Below are positions 1-12,492 of a stretch of DNA of 64,000 nucleotides, piece by piece. Position numbers and translations under genes: made by a program. Position 1 is the stretch's first letter. Every line of letters begins with the position of its first letter. Origin of the DNA: Sinonovacula constricta (lineage: Eukaryota > Mollusca > Bivalvia > Cardiida > Solecurtidae); contig CM017567.1 in the NCBI GenBank assembly GCA_007844125.1, positions 3,839,660 to 3,903,659 of the forward strand, read 5' to 3'. The notes under the pieces are model-generated. The model searched no databases, was not told where the DNA came from, and worked only from the letters and a program-made list of their open reading frames with translations.

Positions 1-1016
1 CTGCCTTCATCCATTATTTAACCCGTACACTATATTTTCTTCATAAATATATAATATTAACATATCCTACAACCCATACATCATGAACTACAGGCCACGC
101 GGGGTATACTCCAAGTGTGGGTTACTATGCTAAATACAGTACTTATACAGTCATCTATCTACTTCTACATGCTGGGGTGCCTTGACATAAAACAAAGAGA
201 CACAGCAGAAAACAATACAGATCATGAGCAGACAGTTCCCATGGGGAGCTGGCGGATCTAGATCTACACCATTTGCCTTTATATAAACATGTGCCCTGGA
301 GGATAAGGGTTCAAGCCTTAAAACTGAAATATTATCCATTACTTTGATCTAAAATTGTGTTTACAATAAAAAATGCACCTGATACTTTCTTATATTTATT
401 AATTTTTCAACAGCCATAATACTTCAAACTGCCAAAGATCTTTGAAACTGCAAAAAACACTTACGGAAGTTCAGATCTATATATACCGTTATGACATTTA
501 TGGTTAATATTACATTAATATGACCATAACTGTGTTGGTTTGATGCAAGTCATTTATAAATGAGACCAAAACCACAAATGCACAGATCCACATTCAAGGC
601 ATATTTTTATTTATTTTTGTTTTCTTTTAAACATTTCTAGGTATTTATTTGACACATGTACATTACACATATAATTCTATCAGCTCCCCTCAACCAGTCA
701 GCAAATAAACCCATAGTTGATTCTACAAAAAATGCAAGTGATAACTGTGTACGCTTTTGCAAAGGCATAAAATAGCATATGTATGAATGAAATGGCTATA
801 CATCTACAATTGTGTACCATTTACAAGCCGTTCCCTACCTCTCTGGCAACCTGGCAAGGTGCTTAATTAACTTATAACACCATCTTGGCAACTGGCAGGT
901 GAAACTGCTTAAAAACAGATGAAAACAATTGGGTCACCTCTAACAGGTAGAATCTATGGATGAACATGTGGACCAACAAATTGTTACTGAAACTTATTTT
1001 TATATTTTTTATTTAT
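1..1016. other. Non-coding AT-rich stretch
   Basis: No supported exon. A degenerate copy of the hairpin repeat family (arms of the form GATCTAGATC near 255-275) lies at about 235-290. The rest is simple AT-rich sequence. Confidence 0.5.
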
Positions 1017-1320
1017 TCGGTTTATCGTCCCACCAACAGTATTTCAGTTATCTGGAGACAGTGTCCACTTGAAGCAGATATAGTGCTGCCTTCACTGTGT
1101 ATAGCATGCCGTGAACACCTGGCATGATACCACACCCAGTCACATTATCCTGACACCAGGTCAACCAGTCGTGGAACTACCCTTATATTTGCTTGAGCGT
1201 TAGCAAGGGAGCTATACCACTACCATTTTTAACGACTTTGGTATGTCGCGGTCCGGGATCATATCTGGGGCCTCCCGTACCTGGAGCCGACGCTCTTCCG
1301 ATTGCGCTAACAGGTCCGGT
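1017..1320 (-). mobile_element. tRNA-derived SINE, family A (RUDI/V-SINE-like)
   Basis: About 304 bp, nearly the same as copies at 16783-17083, 22756-23063 and 38434-38750. The tRNA-like head is at the right end, so the element points leftward. The body carries the family's shared central block (matching CACTTGAAGCAGATATAGTG) and ends at the left with the conserved 3' tail region (CAACAGTATTTCAGTTATC read on +). The head is degenerate relative to the 38.4 kb copy, suggesting an older insertion. The RUDI assignment is from memory of molluscan SINEs; the repeat itself is certain. Confidence 0.85.
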
Positions 1321-2639
1321 TTACTGAAACTTACATCTGGTATGTATGCCAATATGTCTAAAGAAAATCATTTGATCATTTTATTGTTGATCTAATTGTC
1401 ATTACAGCAAAAGACAATAATTTGGCTAGAAGCTGACCTATGATAAAATGAAGAGATGATTACTTAGTGAAAAATAATTGTAGCAAATGCTTTGTTTGAA
1501 CCTGGGAGAGTCATCTATTATGACCCATCCTTTAACTGATAAAGCTAATGAGATGGTTAGACAAAAATCTCCCCTTTGAGGTATTTTTTGTTTGATGTTT
1601 TTTATTAATATCAAATTTGCATGTTTACTAACGAAGGAAAACTAATACTATTGACAATGTTAAAAAAATCTTAAAGGTCAGAACAAAAAAGCTGGGGTAC
1701 AAATTTAATAGGCGTCCAGTTAAAAATTAATATTAAATATAACAACATCAATATGTAGGATGAGTACCTTTAATTTTAAATTATTCTCTGAACAGGTGAC
1801 TCGAAATGTCAAAGGTTTCATAGTCACAAACTGCTATAGTCTCTATTATCAAGTGAAATGAGACATGGTAAGATTTTGTCAATAGTGACCAGAAAGTGTG
1901 CAATCTGTGTAGCACTGACTCACTGAGTTGCAACACGAACTGCAGCAATAAACTAAAATCTGGATCAGACAGACAGTCATACAGAAATGGGAAGTCAGGA
2001 TTGTCCTAAAATAGGACAATCAGGGATGAACACGTCTTACTCATAAACTCAATAAATAAAGCATATAAAGTTCTTACATAGAATGTAGGGGATTTCTTCT
2101 TTGTTTATAAAAAAACATGCCAAACATTTAATGATTAACAAAAGTGTGTTTTGATTTATACAAACTTCTAACCACGAATAAAGGCACACTTAGTTTTTAG
2201 TTAGTACAGTGACTGTGATGAAAAATTGCTTGTTTATTAACTCTTTTATAACTAAAATTATTTGTGTGGTAGAGAACAGGTAGGACACATGACTTGTAAA
2301 ATTTCTTTGGTTTGTTTGATGTTTTTTCACAAATCAAACCAACAAAGTAATGACGATACTAAAATTACAAAAAGCCACACAAATGCCTGGGTAGAACCAC
2401 AAGTACATCTTCAGCTTGAAACAAAATGTTTCTTTGTAAATGTGTAGACTTCATCTTTTGCAATAAGTAACAGGACCAAAGCCAAGTGGTTGTATTCAAT
2501 AACTTGGAAACTTTCAGCATCTCAAAATCTGAATTTTGTTTAATGTGAGGAGGTTTCAAACTTGCAGTTAGTCCAGGGTTGTACCTTGAGAAATAGATTG
2601 AGGATCTTGACTTCAGCCACTTAATCTTTTCGAACAGAG
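1321..2639. other. Non-coding stretch, nothing recognised
   Basis: AT-rich with no convincing exon or complete repeat. A short match to SINE family C (TGGGTAGAACCAC) lies near 2388-2400. Confidence 0.4.
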
Positions 2640-2840
2640 GGTGCCATGGCCCAGCTGTGTAGAACTGCCAACTTGTTGTTTTTCAACTACTCACCACAGA
2701 GGGGCAAGAACTTTCATGTGGGGATATCTTCCAGTTGACCTTCAAGATGCCGGTGGTTCTACTAAAATGTATGTCTGGCATCGTCCTCCACCGACCATTA
2801 GCCGGACGCCACCATTATGAGCATACTGGTGTCGGTGCAA
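2640..2840 (-). mobile_element. SINE family C fragment
   Basis: Contains, in reverse orientation, the blocks typical of family C in this window: a CATGTGGGGA block, then ATGTCTGG near a GTGGTTCTAC block. Related copies are at 11760, 16115, 19200, 26930, 30595 and 31180. No intact tRNA head can be defined at this copy. Confidence 0.55.
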
Positions 2841-3057
2841 TATAACATAGAAACAAATTACAGTGTTTAATATCTACAAATGGCAAGTGTATGCTGCTGG
2901 TGTATCAAAAACACAAAACATGTGTCTTCAAGGATTCTCATAGTATGTATCTGACAAAGGGTAAATGGTAACAATTATGTTGTTGTAGTTTCAACTTCCC
3001 ACAATCTTTCAGTTCTTCATGGTCAGAATTATCCCTTAGCTTGCTAAGCATGTATTT

Positions 3058-3150
3058 ATATGGCTTAGGCAAATGGTGTGGATCTGGAACAGCCAGCTGT
3101 CTGGTTTGGATCCACACTGTCTGCTGATAAGTCTTCTGCAATAATGCTTT
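3058..3150. repeat. Hairpin repeat family D, well-preserved copy
   Basis: An inverted repeat with arms GTGTGGATC and GATCCACAC around a loop of about 25 bp, flanked by GCAAATGG on one side and CTGTCTGC on the other. It belongs to a dispersed short family with copies near 240, 3570, 14240, 19450, 22125, 26450, 59465 and 59625. It looks like a non-autonomous MITE; no target duplication was assigned. Confidence 0.6.
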
Positions 3151-4066
3151 TGAACCTGACATTAATAGGTAAATAAGAAACATTTTGGCAATTAGTTATT
3201 AACAAGTGTTGTTGAGTATGAGGTATGATAGATACCTTCAGTACAGAACAGATTATACAGGGAAGATGTTTATAAAGGTTTCTGTATACTGTATAGATAA
3301 AAAGGTGAAATTAAAACAGGTTTTTAGTACTATCATCTTCCACTTTTTTACATGCATCAGAGTAAAACTCCGTGGATTTCATGTAAATATTTGCTAGGCA
3401 CCAGACACAGCCTGTTTACCTGACCTGGCAAATGGTCACATTATTTTTAGATTAATAATAACATCAAAACGAATCCCTGGGATTTTTGTAGGGCAGTAGG
3501 TGTGTGATTTGGACTAATTTTTTTTAACCTTACCTGCTGAACATGAAATTGATTAGACCATGGCATGCAGTGTAGAATCAGATCAGTTCTGAGAGCCGTC
3601 TGATTTGGATTTGTATTATTTGCTTTCTAGAGCCAAACACACATCTAATTACATATTATATAACTAAATTTCTCTAAAAGATATAAAATGTATTGCTAAT
3701 AGTGAGCATTTGTAGGTATTATTAACACACATGAGCTAGCAAGTTAAGGGCATCAAAGATTAAGGGAGGGAAGATCAAGAGAGGGCTCCCATACTGATCT
3801 AGGCTTAAGAGTATTCCAACCTGTTAAAACTGGTTTACATGACTTTAGCGAGAAATATAATCACAGCATTACATATAACAACCTTTATTTCAATATTTGT
3901 ATGCTTTATATAGAGAAATTTGTATGTCTTTTATAAAGAAAATATAAACAATATAATAATTTTGTAATTTCACAAAATGATATCATGATTTCTTAATTCT
4001 TAATCAAATGACAGAAGTATCACATGTTGCCTTCTAAAAATGTAGAAGTGACCAAAACCAATATCA
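3151..4066. other. Non-coding stretch with decayed family D copy
   Basis: A degenerate hairpin-family copy (GTGTAGAATCAGATCAG) is at about 3567-3640. Otherwise AT-rich sequence without recognisable features. Confidence 0.4.
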
Positions 4067-4160
4067 TCATCAGCAGCAGCAGCAGTAGCAGCAGCAGCAG
4101 AATAGTTACCATCATCAATTAATTAAACACCAATTGATAATCATCATCCTCCTACTTATT

Positions 4161-4206
<46 letters not shown>

Positions 4207-4220
4207 CCACTGTCATCACT

Positions 4221-4272
<52 letters not shown>

Positions 4273-4290
4273 CCACTTACTCCATCATCT
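4067..4290. repeat. (CAG)n and (ATC)n microsatellites
   Basis: A short interrupted CAG tract at about 4070-4100, then a long interrupted ATC/CAT tract at about 4140-4275. The polyisoleucine reading frame through it is an artefact of the triplet repeat. Confidence 0.95.
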
Positions 4291-4974
4291 TTATCCTCAT
4301 CTCCACAACCACAAAACGACTAACAGCAATGGAAGCATCAGATGAACAAGGTTGCCATACTCACTACCAGTGCCCAGAGAGAGAATCACTGTAGTAGGAG
4401 AGAACTGTTCTTGGATCAATATAATGGTGAAGGAAGCCGGCAATCAATACCAATTACAATGATCACACAAACCAGCCCAGTACACGCAAACCATTCCCAC
4501 TGGAAGGTGATAAATCTCTGAGCATCGTAGATTTATTATTGAATTTTAATTAATCTCTTGGTTTCATTTTGTTTCGTGATATCCTGACTAAATGGCTGTT
4601 TTATTAGGTGTTGTTTCGTTTTCAATTTCTCATGTTTTTTTTTGGTAATCTGCTTCACAACATCTTCATACAAAAGTAAAATTGCCTGGTACTGTGAGAC
4701 ATGGTGTAGATCTGATCAGAATGAATAAATTATGCTCCAAGATGTGAATTATTTCTGCCTGATATGGAAGAATTAAATTGTTCTGCAAAAACATAATAAC
4801 CTGCACTTATTAGGCATTATAGAGTAGTTAAAGATGACAATGTCGAAAAAGGATGACTGCAATAGAGATAATGCTGCTCTCTTTAATTTAAAATCAGAAG
4901 AAGTTAAAAAAAAAGCAACTAAAGAAATTAAAGGACTAAGCACCCCTCTGCCAGCCACCAAACTACCTTAGCCA
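4291..4974. other. Non-coding stretch, nothing recognised
   Basis: No supported gene or complete repeat. Confidence 0.4.
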
Positions 4975-6340
4975 CCAGGCACCTCTCAGTCACCAGCATC
5001 ACTCCCTCAGTTACCAGGCACTCCCTCAGTCACCAGGCACATCTCAGTCACCAGGCACATCTCAGTTACCAGGCACATCTCAGTCACCAGACACCCCTCA
5101 GCCACCAACCTCACTCCCTCAGTTACCAGGCACTCCCTCAGTCACCAGGCACCTCTCAGTCACCAGGCACATCTGTCACCAGGCACATCTCAGTCACCAG
5201 GCACATCTCAGTCACCAGACACCCCTCAGCCACCAACCTCACTCCCTCAGTTACCAGGCACCCCTCAGTCACCAGGCACCTCTCAGTCACCAGGCACATC
5301 TCAGTCACCAGACACCCCTCAGCCACCAACCTCACTCCCTCAGTTACCAGGCACCTCTCAGTCACCAGGCACATCTCAGTCACCAGACACCCCTCAGCCA
5401 CCAACCTCACTCCCTATGTTACCAGGCACCACTCAGTCACCAGGCAGCTCTCAGTCACAAGGCACCTCTCAGTCACAAGGCACCTCTCAGTCACCAGGCA
5501 CCTCTCAGTCACAAGGCACCTCTCAGTCACCAGACACCCCACAGCCACCAGGCACCTCTCAGTCACAAGGCACCTCTCAGTCACCAGACACCCCACAGCC
5601 ACCAGGCACCTCTCAGTCACAAGGCACCTCTCAGTCACCAGACACTCCTCAGCCACCAACCTCACTCCCTCCATTACCAGGCACCCCTCAGTCACCAGGC
5701 AGCTCTCAGTCACAAGGCACCTCTCAGTCACAAGACACCTCTCAGTAACAAGGCACCTCTCAGTCACAAGGCACCTCTCAGTAACAAGGCACCTCTCAGT
5801 CACCAGGCAGCTCTCAGTCACAAGGCACCTCTCAGTCACAAGGCACCTCTCAGTCACAAGGCACCTCTCAGTAACAAGGCACCTCTCAGTCACCAGACAC
5901 CCCTCAGCCACCAACCTCACTCCCTCCGTTACCAGGCACCCCTCAGTCACCAGGCAGCTCTCAGTCACAAGGCACCTCTCAGTCACAAGGCACCTCTCAG
6001 TAACAAGGCACCTCTCAGTCACCAGACACCCCTCAGCCACCAACCTCACTCCCTCCGTTACCAGGCACCCCTCAGTCACCAGGCAGCTCTCAGTCACAAG
6101 GCACCCCTCAGTCACCAGGCAGCTCTCAGTCACCAGGCATTTCTCAGTCACAAGGCACCTCTCAGTCACTAGACACCCCTCAGCCACCAACCTCACTTCC
6201 TCAGTTACCATGCACCCCTCAGCCACAAGCCTTACACCCTCAGGTACCAGGCACTCCTTAATCACCAGGCACCCTTTAGTCACAAGCCTCACCCCCTCAG
6301 TTACCAGGCAATGCCCAGTCACCAGGCACCCCTCAGTCAC
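4975..6340. repeat. 18-bp minisatellite (about 75 units)
   Basis: Tandem array of variants of TCAGTCACAAGGCACCTC. Because 18 is a multiple of three, both strands stay open: one frame gives a GTSQSQ hexapeptide repeat on +, another a CLVTER repeat on -. There is no start context, flanking exon structure or non-repeat coding sequence, so this is read as a minisatellite. A recurring longer segment (CAGCCACCAACCTCACTCCC) marks higher-order units. Confidence 0.9.
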
Positions 6341-7831
6341 AAGCCCATCTCAGCCAACAGACAACCCTTGAACAGCAGGCCCACTCAACCTCTATGCCAC
6401 CAGGCACCCTTCGACAGAGAAATAGACATAGTGGCATGTATACATTACATTACAAAGCCAGACAACTGGAGCAAATTGAACATAATTGGGTATTCAAAGC
6501 AGCCAACAACTGGGTATAATGTGGCACAGTGAGGCAAATAGGAGAGAATAGGAGCACAATTGTACTTGATACCAGAATTCCCAAACTCATAAACACAAAA
6601 ATACAAGGTAAACACAACAAAAACTGTCATCAAAAACAATGTTCAAATTCTGCTTATTGTCTTATAGCATTAAAATATAATGTGTCCAAATATATTATTA
6701 TGAACTACTAAGTAAGTACGCCTTTATTTACTAGTCAGCGGGACTAAAGCTTAGAAATTTCTGATCAAATTCTACCCTACTGACTGTCTAACCTCAGGTT
6801 ACAATATGTTAAGTTTCTGTAAAGACAACCAAAAATATAAATACTAAATATATGAGAAAAAAAGAGCTTGGCCAGCTTGGTGTAGACTGCAGTGAAGCTG
6901 CTTAACCTTTGGAGAAAAAATCTAGGAAGTCTTAATAAACATCCACACCCCTAAGAAAGACAGAAAGGACAAAGAGAATATAATAAAGAAGAGAATATGA
7001 AAAAAAAGAAGATGCATGGGTTATAAGTAAATGCAGCAGGACATGGGTCTATTCCAATTCAATTCAAAAGTCCCTAAGTTTAAGTGTTTTCGGCGGGATA
7101 TTAACAAGCATAACAAGATATAAAAGTTCCAATTATTATTAATTTATAATTCCCCCCAAGTATTCAACAATGTGAGTAGGATGTTGATCAAAAGAAAATA
7201 GTGGGAACAGTGTGTCAAATGAACAAAGCTCACGACACTCAAGGGATGGCCACAACATTCCTGAAACAAACCCACCCAGCCATAATACAACAGTTACAAA
7301 AATAACAAAGATCCCTTAGATAGTCTCAAAAGCAAGCACAAACAATGAAGATGAAACAATGTTAGATCATTTAGGATTGATTACCATAGAAACAGATCCT
7401 ACAAAAATTTGATCTTTCTAACCATACTTAACATTCTGTACACATGAAAGGACTTATGGGAATATTAAGAAAAAGTAGTCCCAAATGGTTTGCGGAATAA
7501 AAAGCCGACATGTGTGGCTAAATTACTATCAAGAACATAAATAATGGTGAATAATTAATACTCGGCAATATGATTGTACAATGATAATAAGATAAGTAAT
7601 ATGTCTGTCAACTACCATTTGGATAATTGTCCTTAAACTATTAGCAATCCTATTAACCACTTAGATTACATATATGAACATACCAAACTGAATCACAAGT
7701 ACTTATGTTTTCAATGTAGCATGACTGGAACCAGTTTATAAATATAAACATTTAGCAACGTAAGCTTTATTATTCTTCGGATATTCGGATATATACAATG
7801 TAGGTGCCTTGTATGCTTTTGTTTTTATATA
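6341..7831. other. Non-coding stretch, nothing recognised
   Basis: AT-rich; no exon or complete repeat supported. Confidence 0.4.
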
Positions 7832-7862
7832 CAGTAGAAACTCTCTGACCCGCAACCTCTGA
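7832..7862 (+). mobile_element. Solo pogo/Tigger-type terminal repeat
   Basis: CAGTAGAAACTC preceded by TA is identical to the first 12 bp of the Tigger element at 24969, followed by a related CCGCAACCTCTGAAC block. No matching right end was found nearby, so this is a fragment, possibly cut off by the C-rich repeat that follows. Confidence 0.5.
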
Positions 7863-7865
7863 ACA

Positions 7866-8180
7866 CCCCCCCCCCCCCCCCCATAGAAAGGAAGACCTCA
7901 CATTCAGCTATTAATCTTGAAGGAAGCCAACCCCCACACACCCACACCCCACACACCCACCACCCCATGGTAAAGGAAGACCTCACATTCAGCTACTAAT
8001 CTTGAAGGAAGCCAACCCCCCCCACACACACACACACCCCACACACCCACCCCCCACCACCCCATGGTAAAGGAAGACCTCACATTCAGCTATTAATCTT
8101 GAAGGAAGTCAACCCCCCCACACCCACACCCCACCCCACCTGCACACCTATTAATGGTGAAGGAAGGCCTCACATCCAGC
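7866..8180. repeat. C-rich tandem repeat, 85-97 bp unit
   Basis: Three good and one degenerate copies of a unit containing GGAAGACCTCACATTCAGCT and an AATCTTGAAGGAAG block, joined by variable C and CA tracts. Unit starts are near 7891, 7976, 8073 and 8158. A run of C occurs at about 7866-7882. Confidence 0.85.
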
Positions 8181-9834
8181 TTTAAATGGGGAAGGAAAAC
8201 CCAACCAAGACATGTCTGAGTAAATCCATCAGCACTTCACAGATCAGCTGAAACATCACCCCACAAGGACATTCTGTGTAACTTTTACTAAATACTACAG
8301 AGTACATTTTACTACTTCTTTCTGTTTAGTACATTGTACAATTTATGGCACAACTGCAGGTTCAAAACTGGAAGATAATTAAACAGATTCAGCTACAGAC
8401 ATTAATCTAGCTTGTAACCGATAAAGTCTCTAGAAATTATTTTATTACTCTGTACACTTGGATTAATATGTTTCAGCTACATGACTAGAATTTGTCCATA
8501 CAAACCTATATCAATATGAAGATTTAGTTAGTTCAACAAAAAATATTTTTTAAGAAAACCCTTTTCATGACTAATGGTATGTTCTTTTTTAGTTTAACCT
8601 TTTCTAAAATAAAATAGTATTTTCTTTGAGACAATGTTATTTGAAGAATTACTTCTCCAGCATTGTTCTATATATTTTACCAAAAGTGTATACTTTGCAT
8701 GGCTGTGTGACATCTTGGCATAACTGCCGCACTGTATGCTCAAGGCGTAAAATGGCGTATGTATGCATAAAAGGGTTAAGTATCCCTATAATTTTTAGCA
8801 TAACAAACTCTGACAAACTGCTCTATTATTATTATTGATCATATTCTACTGCATAATTATGAATACTATTGATCAAACTCTACTCCATCATTATGATCTC
8901 CCAATGATCTTGACCCCCAGCCTGCAGCCTCTGCCAATATCCAGCCTCCTTAAACGTGTGCGGCTGTGTGTAATCCTGAGCCTGGTATTGATCTCTCATC
9001 CCACCCATCCACCTTTAATCTCACTTCACTCAAGCTTTACACATGCCCTAGCTCTCGAAGGAATCACAAATTTCTATTCCACAAAATAATCATGTAAACC
9101 TTATTTATAATCTCTCTACAAGATTTAACACAACTTTTTAATGACTGAAATGCATTTGTACAATGATTAATCACCAGTAAACCAGCACATTTCAAAGTTT
9201 AATTAATCAATTATTTCACAAAAGAGCTTATTCTCTATATTGGAAAATGATCGGTGTGTATTCACAAGACAACCAACTGATCAAAACAATATCAATAGTT
9301 ACACAAGCCTTCTTAGCAAACTAAAACACTACTTCAAATCACTATATTGAGAAAATATCTAGTACTCCATTCCAGTATCCCATGCGTATTAAACTGTATC
9401 CACACTGAACAGCTATATGAGGAGTTGAAGAACCAGTAGTAAAACAGTATTTCCAGTTTTCAGCCAGAGTAACTGAAACACTTTCCAGCAGCAGCTCCAC
9501 ACAGAATCCAATCTAAATCAGCAACATTCATTCAGTCTATCCAGCTACCAATGCAGTGGCTCTAAATGCAAGTGTAGTGCAGGGATCCAGAGATTGGTAC
9601 AATAAATGGGTTTTCAATAGGAGTGTGAGAGATGGAAGGTAGAAGTACAGAGATCCTATGCTATTATTGACTAGTACAGGAGATTGGCCTCCCCAACCAG
9701 CCACTTAGCCAGTGGACAGTTTATTTATAATAAAATACACAGTGGTATAGCTTGCACACCCTGTCACTGAATGTGCAAGTACCAGACTTTATCCAGACAT
9801 ATTTATTTCTACTAATAATTTTTTCACCTTATTA
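8181..9834. other. Non-coding stretch; one weak minus-strand open segment
   Basis: Mostly AT-rich. A more GC-rich patch at about 8885-9035 is open for about 50 codons on the minus strand and has non-repetitive composition, but there is no convincing acceptor and no recognised domain, so it is not called as an exon. Confidence 0.35.
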
Positions 9835-10260
9835 TTTCTCCCACATGGTTTTCCCTTACAAGTTCTCTCTCTACTTCCCCTCTACCTCTTTCTCCCCTCC
9901 CTGTCTCTTTCTCCCCTCCCTTTTTCTCTCTGTCCACCTTGCTCTCTAACTTGTACTCTGTCTCTCTTGATCTCTCTACCTCTCTTTCTCTCCCTCTCTT
10001 TCCTATTAATTTTCTCCCATTCTCTCCCTCTCTCACACATACAGATCTACACAGCATACTCCCTTAATGCTTCCTATTCTGTTTTGTCTGTCTAATTTTA
10101 TCTTCATCATATTTGTGCTTCTTACAACAAGTTTCTCTATATCAACTGTTTTCTGTCTCTCTCCATCATTTCCATATCAACACTCTCCCTTGTGCCTTTT
10201 TTAGTTCTGCCATTATCTTCATCTGTCTTCTTCTATCTTTCTCTACAATGTACATGATAT
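9835..10260. repeat. CT-rich (polypyrimidine) low-complexity tract
   Basis: Strong pyrimidine bias on + with TCTC and CCCTC motifs, densest at 9855-10040. Reading frames across it are compositional. Confidence 0.8.
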
Positions 10261-10852
10261 TTAACTTTTTCCTCACTCTTTTCTTTGGCACTCAGCCTGA
10301 TCTTCATGCTAAGTTCTTCTTTGACATTTTCTCTACATCTGTCTTTCTATTTCTTTATGTACAAGAACTAAGAAAAGAGAAAAGAAAAGTCTCAAAATAT
10401 AAACAATGTCAGTCTTACCACACAAATTAGAATTTACTCGGTTACTGCTGCTATTGCTCTGCCCTCTTCCTAATGTTACGAAAGCCAAACATCCTACAAT
10501 TTTTAGGAAACAAGAAAGACAACCAATACACTTAAGAATATGAAAGGACAAATTTCAAGTCAGGGTTCCTTCCCTTACCTAATGTAGCACTATTCCCAAC
10601 ATAAGAACATTGAGTCAAATGGGGAAATTCTGAAAACTTCAATGTACAATTTAAACTACCTGTGCATGTTCAATCATGATACCATAATTAATTAATTTGG
10701 TTGTATTGTATTTGATTACAAAAATGGAAGATGGAAATTAAAATTTAATGTGAAGATATTCTTCTCTATAACAAATATATGCAAATATATCACAAGAGTG
10801 CTGCATGTGATCATAAATAATAAAAATATTGCTTATGTAGCTATATGCTGTG

Positions 10853-11080
10853 AATTATAATGATGCTACTGTTGATTTTGCTGCTACTGCTGCTGCTGAT
10901 ATTGCAGAAACTGTTTTTGTTGATGCTGCTTCTGACATTGTTGTTGCTGATTTTGTTGATGCTGACAGTAATGCTGATTTTCTGCTGCTGCTGCTGCTGA
11001 TGATGATGATGATGACAATGCTACTGCTTCTGTTGATGCTGTTGTCTTTGCTACTCCTTGGTGCTTATTTTATCTTCCAA
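10853..11080. repeat. Degenerate (GCT/GAT)n triplet tract
   Basis: Imperfect GCT, GAT and GTT triplets on +, with purer runs near 10983-11015. The AADAD-rich reading frame comes from the triplets and has no gene context. Confidence 0.8.
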
Positions 11081-12362
11081 CTCATATTACAAAATCCCCT
11101 TCCCAAAATGTGGGCATTTTAATGCTACAATACTGTATTTCTTTACCAACTATTGTGCTGGGCTTATCAGTATTGTTCTTAACATGGTAAGTTCAATGAG
11201 TACCCACAATAAAGGATTTGGATAAATATAATTGAGCATTTTGGGTCACAAAAAATATACTTAACACTCCTTACCCAGAGCTTTGACAACAGTGTCTACT
11301 GTTTCTGTTGCAGCAACAACAGTTACACCTACTGCTGTTACATCTGCTTGGTGTAGACAGTGTCTATTGCACATCAGGTAGTAATTCTATTATCTTTACA
11401 CAGATGTATAACAAATAATTAGATTGCCAACACATGGGAAGTTAAACAAGAGTTGTCCATAGACAATACACTCCACTTTTCTTAGTGCCAGATAGTATAA
11501 TATACATCCTAGGTCAAACAAGGGCCATTACTCTGTAAAAGTTTATGATAGGGTTATTTTCCCTTTTTAACGGGTTAAGTTTTTGGACAGTGAACATGTA
11601 TTTCAAGTTTAAAGTAAAAATTGGATGTTTTTGGAGAAATGGACATTAACGAAAAAGTTAACCAACATTAACCACCACTAATGCTAACTACAGATCATGG
11701 AAATAGCTGGATCTATTTTCTTCAAAAACTGGTACTAAAAAGTAGGAGTGCCATTTATAAATCATCTCATACTGTTTTGTGATAACCCTCACACCTCAGC
11801 AATGAATGTATGACCATTTAATCTATGCTCAGATACTATTTGGAGATATACTCCTGACAAATTTCTGGGAAGAACCAGTGATGTCAGCAGAAAACCTCCT
11901 CACATGCAAGGATTCAGTTTACTAGGATGACATCACAACCATCTAACAAGTTTCTAATCAGACTAAAAATTTCACAGTGAACTACACACTAGTCAGTTTT
12001 TGCAAAACTGTCACAGCAGAATTGGTAATCAAACTTAGGTTCCAGACAGTGACAATAATCAATCAGTGAAAATATCTGAAATACAAGAAAATGACATCCG
12101 ATGATGTATTTAGCATTTTAATAAACAACTATAAATTCAGTAGTCAAAAACAAAACAAGCATGCAAGACATTCTGTTTACCATGGAATCAACCAAATGCA
12201 CAAATATGTTGTTGTTTTTTCTTCATTTCATGTACATTTTGAAACGAATATAAATGTTATCAACCTGACAAATAAAAAAAGTGCCCACAAAAAAGAAAGT
12301 CATGAAAAAAAAATCAGCCAATAGCTTTGCTTGTAACAATATCATACAAGATGCATGGTTAC
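11081..12362. other. Non-coding stretch with SINE C relic; probable intron of the minus-strand gene
   Basis: A degenerate family C match (CTCACATGCAAGG and surrounding) lies at about 11760-11930. If the exon at 12363-12492 is real, this stretch is the start of its downstream intron. No further exon was identified. Confidence 0.4.
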
Positions 12363-12492
12363 CTGGAAACTTGAGAGCTGGTAACCGGAAGTCTGCCATG
12401 CCAACAATGCTGGAATCCTGCTCCAAACTCTCCTGCCATTCCTCTAACTGCTGGCTGAGCTTGGAACCAACCTCACTTAGAAACTTCTTCAT
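12363..12492 (-). CDS. Coding exon of an unrecognised minus-strand gene
   Basis: On the minus strand an ATG at 12492 opens 43 codons that end at a donor-like junction (CCAG/GTAACC) at 12363, leaving phase 1. The peptide begins MKKFLSEVGSKL, continues with a Q/E-rich, probably helical segment (QQLEEWQESLEQ, residues 14-25), then a GMADFRLPALKFP stretch. Base composition is clearly higher in G+C than the flanks and the amino acids are non-repetitive, both typical of real exons here. The frame is open upstream of the ATG for about 13 more codons, to a TGA. It may be a first coding exon, or an internal exon whose acceptor is nearby (AG at about 12494). No family is recognised and no downstream exon was found, so the product is unknown. 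Confidence 0.5.

Noticed and set aside
4134..4394. Polyisoleucine frame resembling a membrane protein
   Set aside because: It is an (ATC)n microsatellite.
5414..6340. 308-codon minus-strand frame of CLVTER-type repeats
   Set aside because: It is the 18-bp minisatellite read in frame; the other strand is equally open and there is no unique coding sequence or gene signal.
8885..9035. Minus-strand exon reading MRDQYQAQDYTQPHTFKE
   Set aside because: It is open and GC-richer than its surroundings but lacks an acceptor and any recognised similarity; not enough for a call.
9824..10057. Arg/Glu-rich minus-strand frame
   Set aside because: It is the complement of a CT-rich low-complexity tract.
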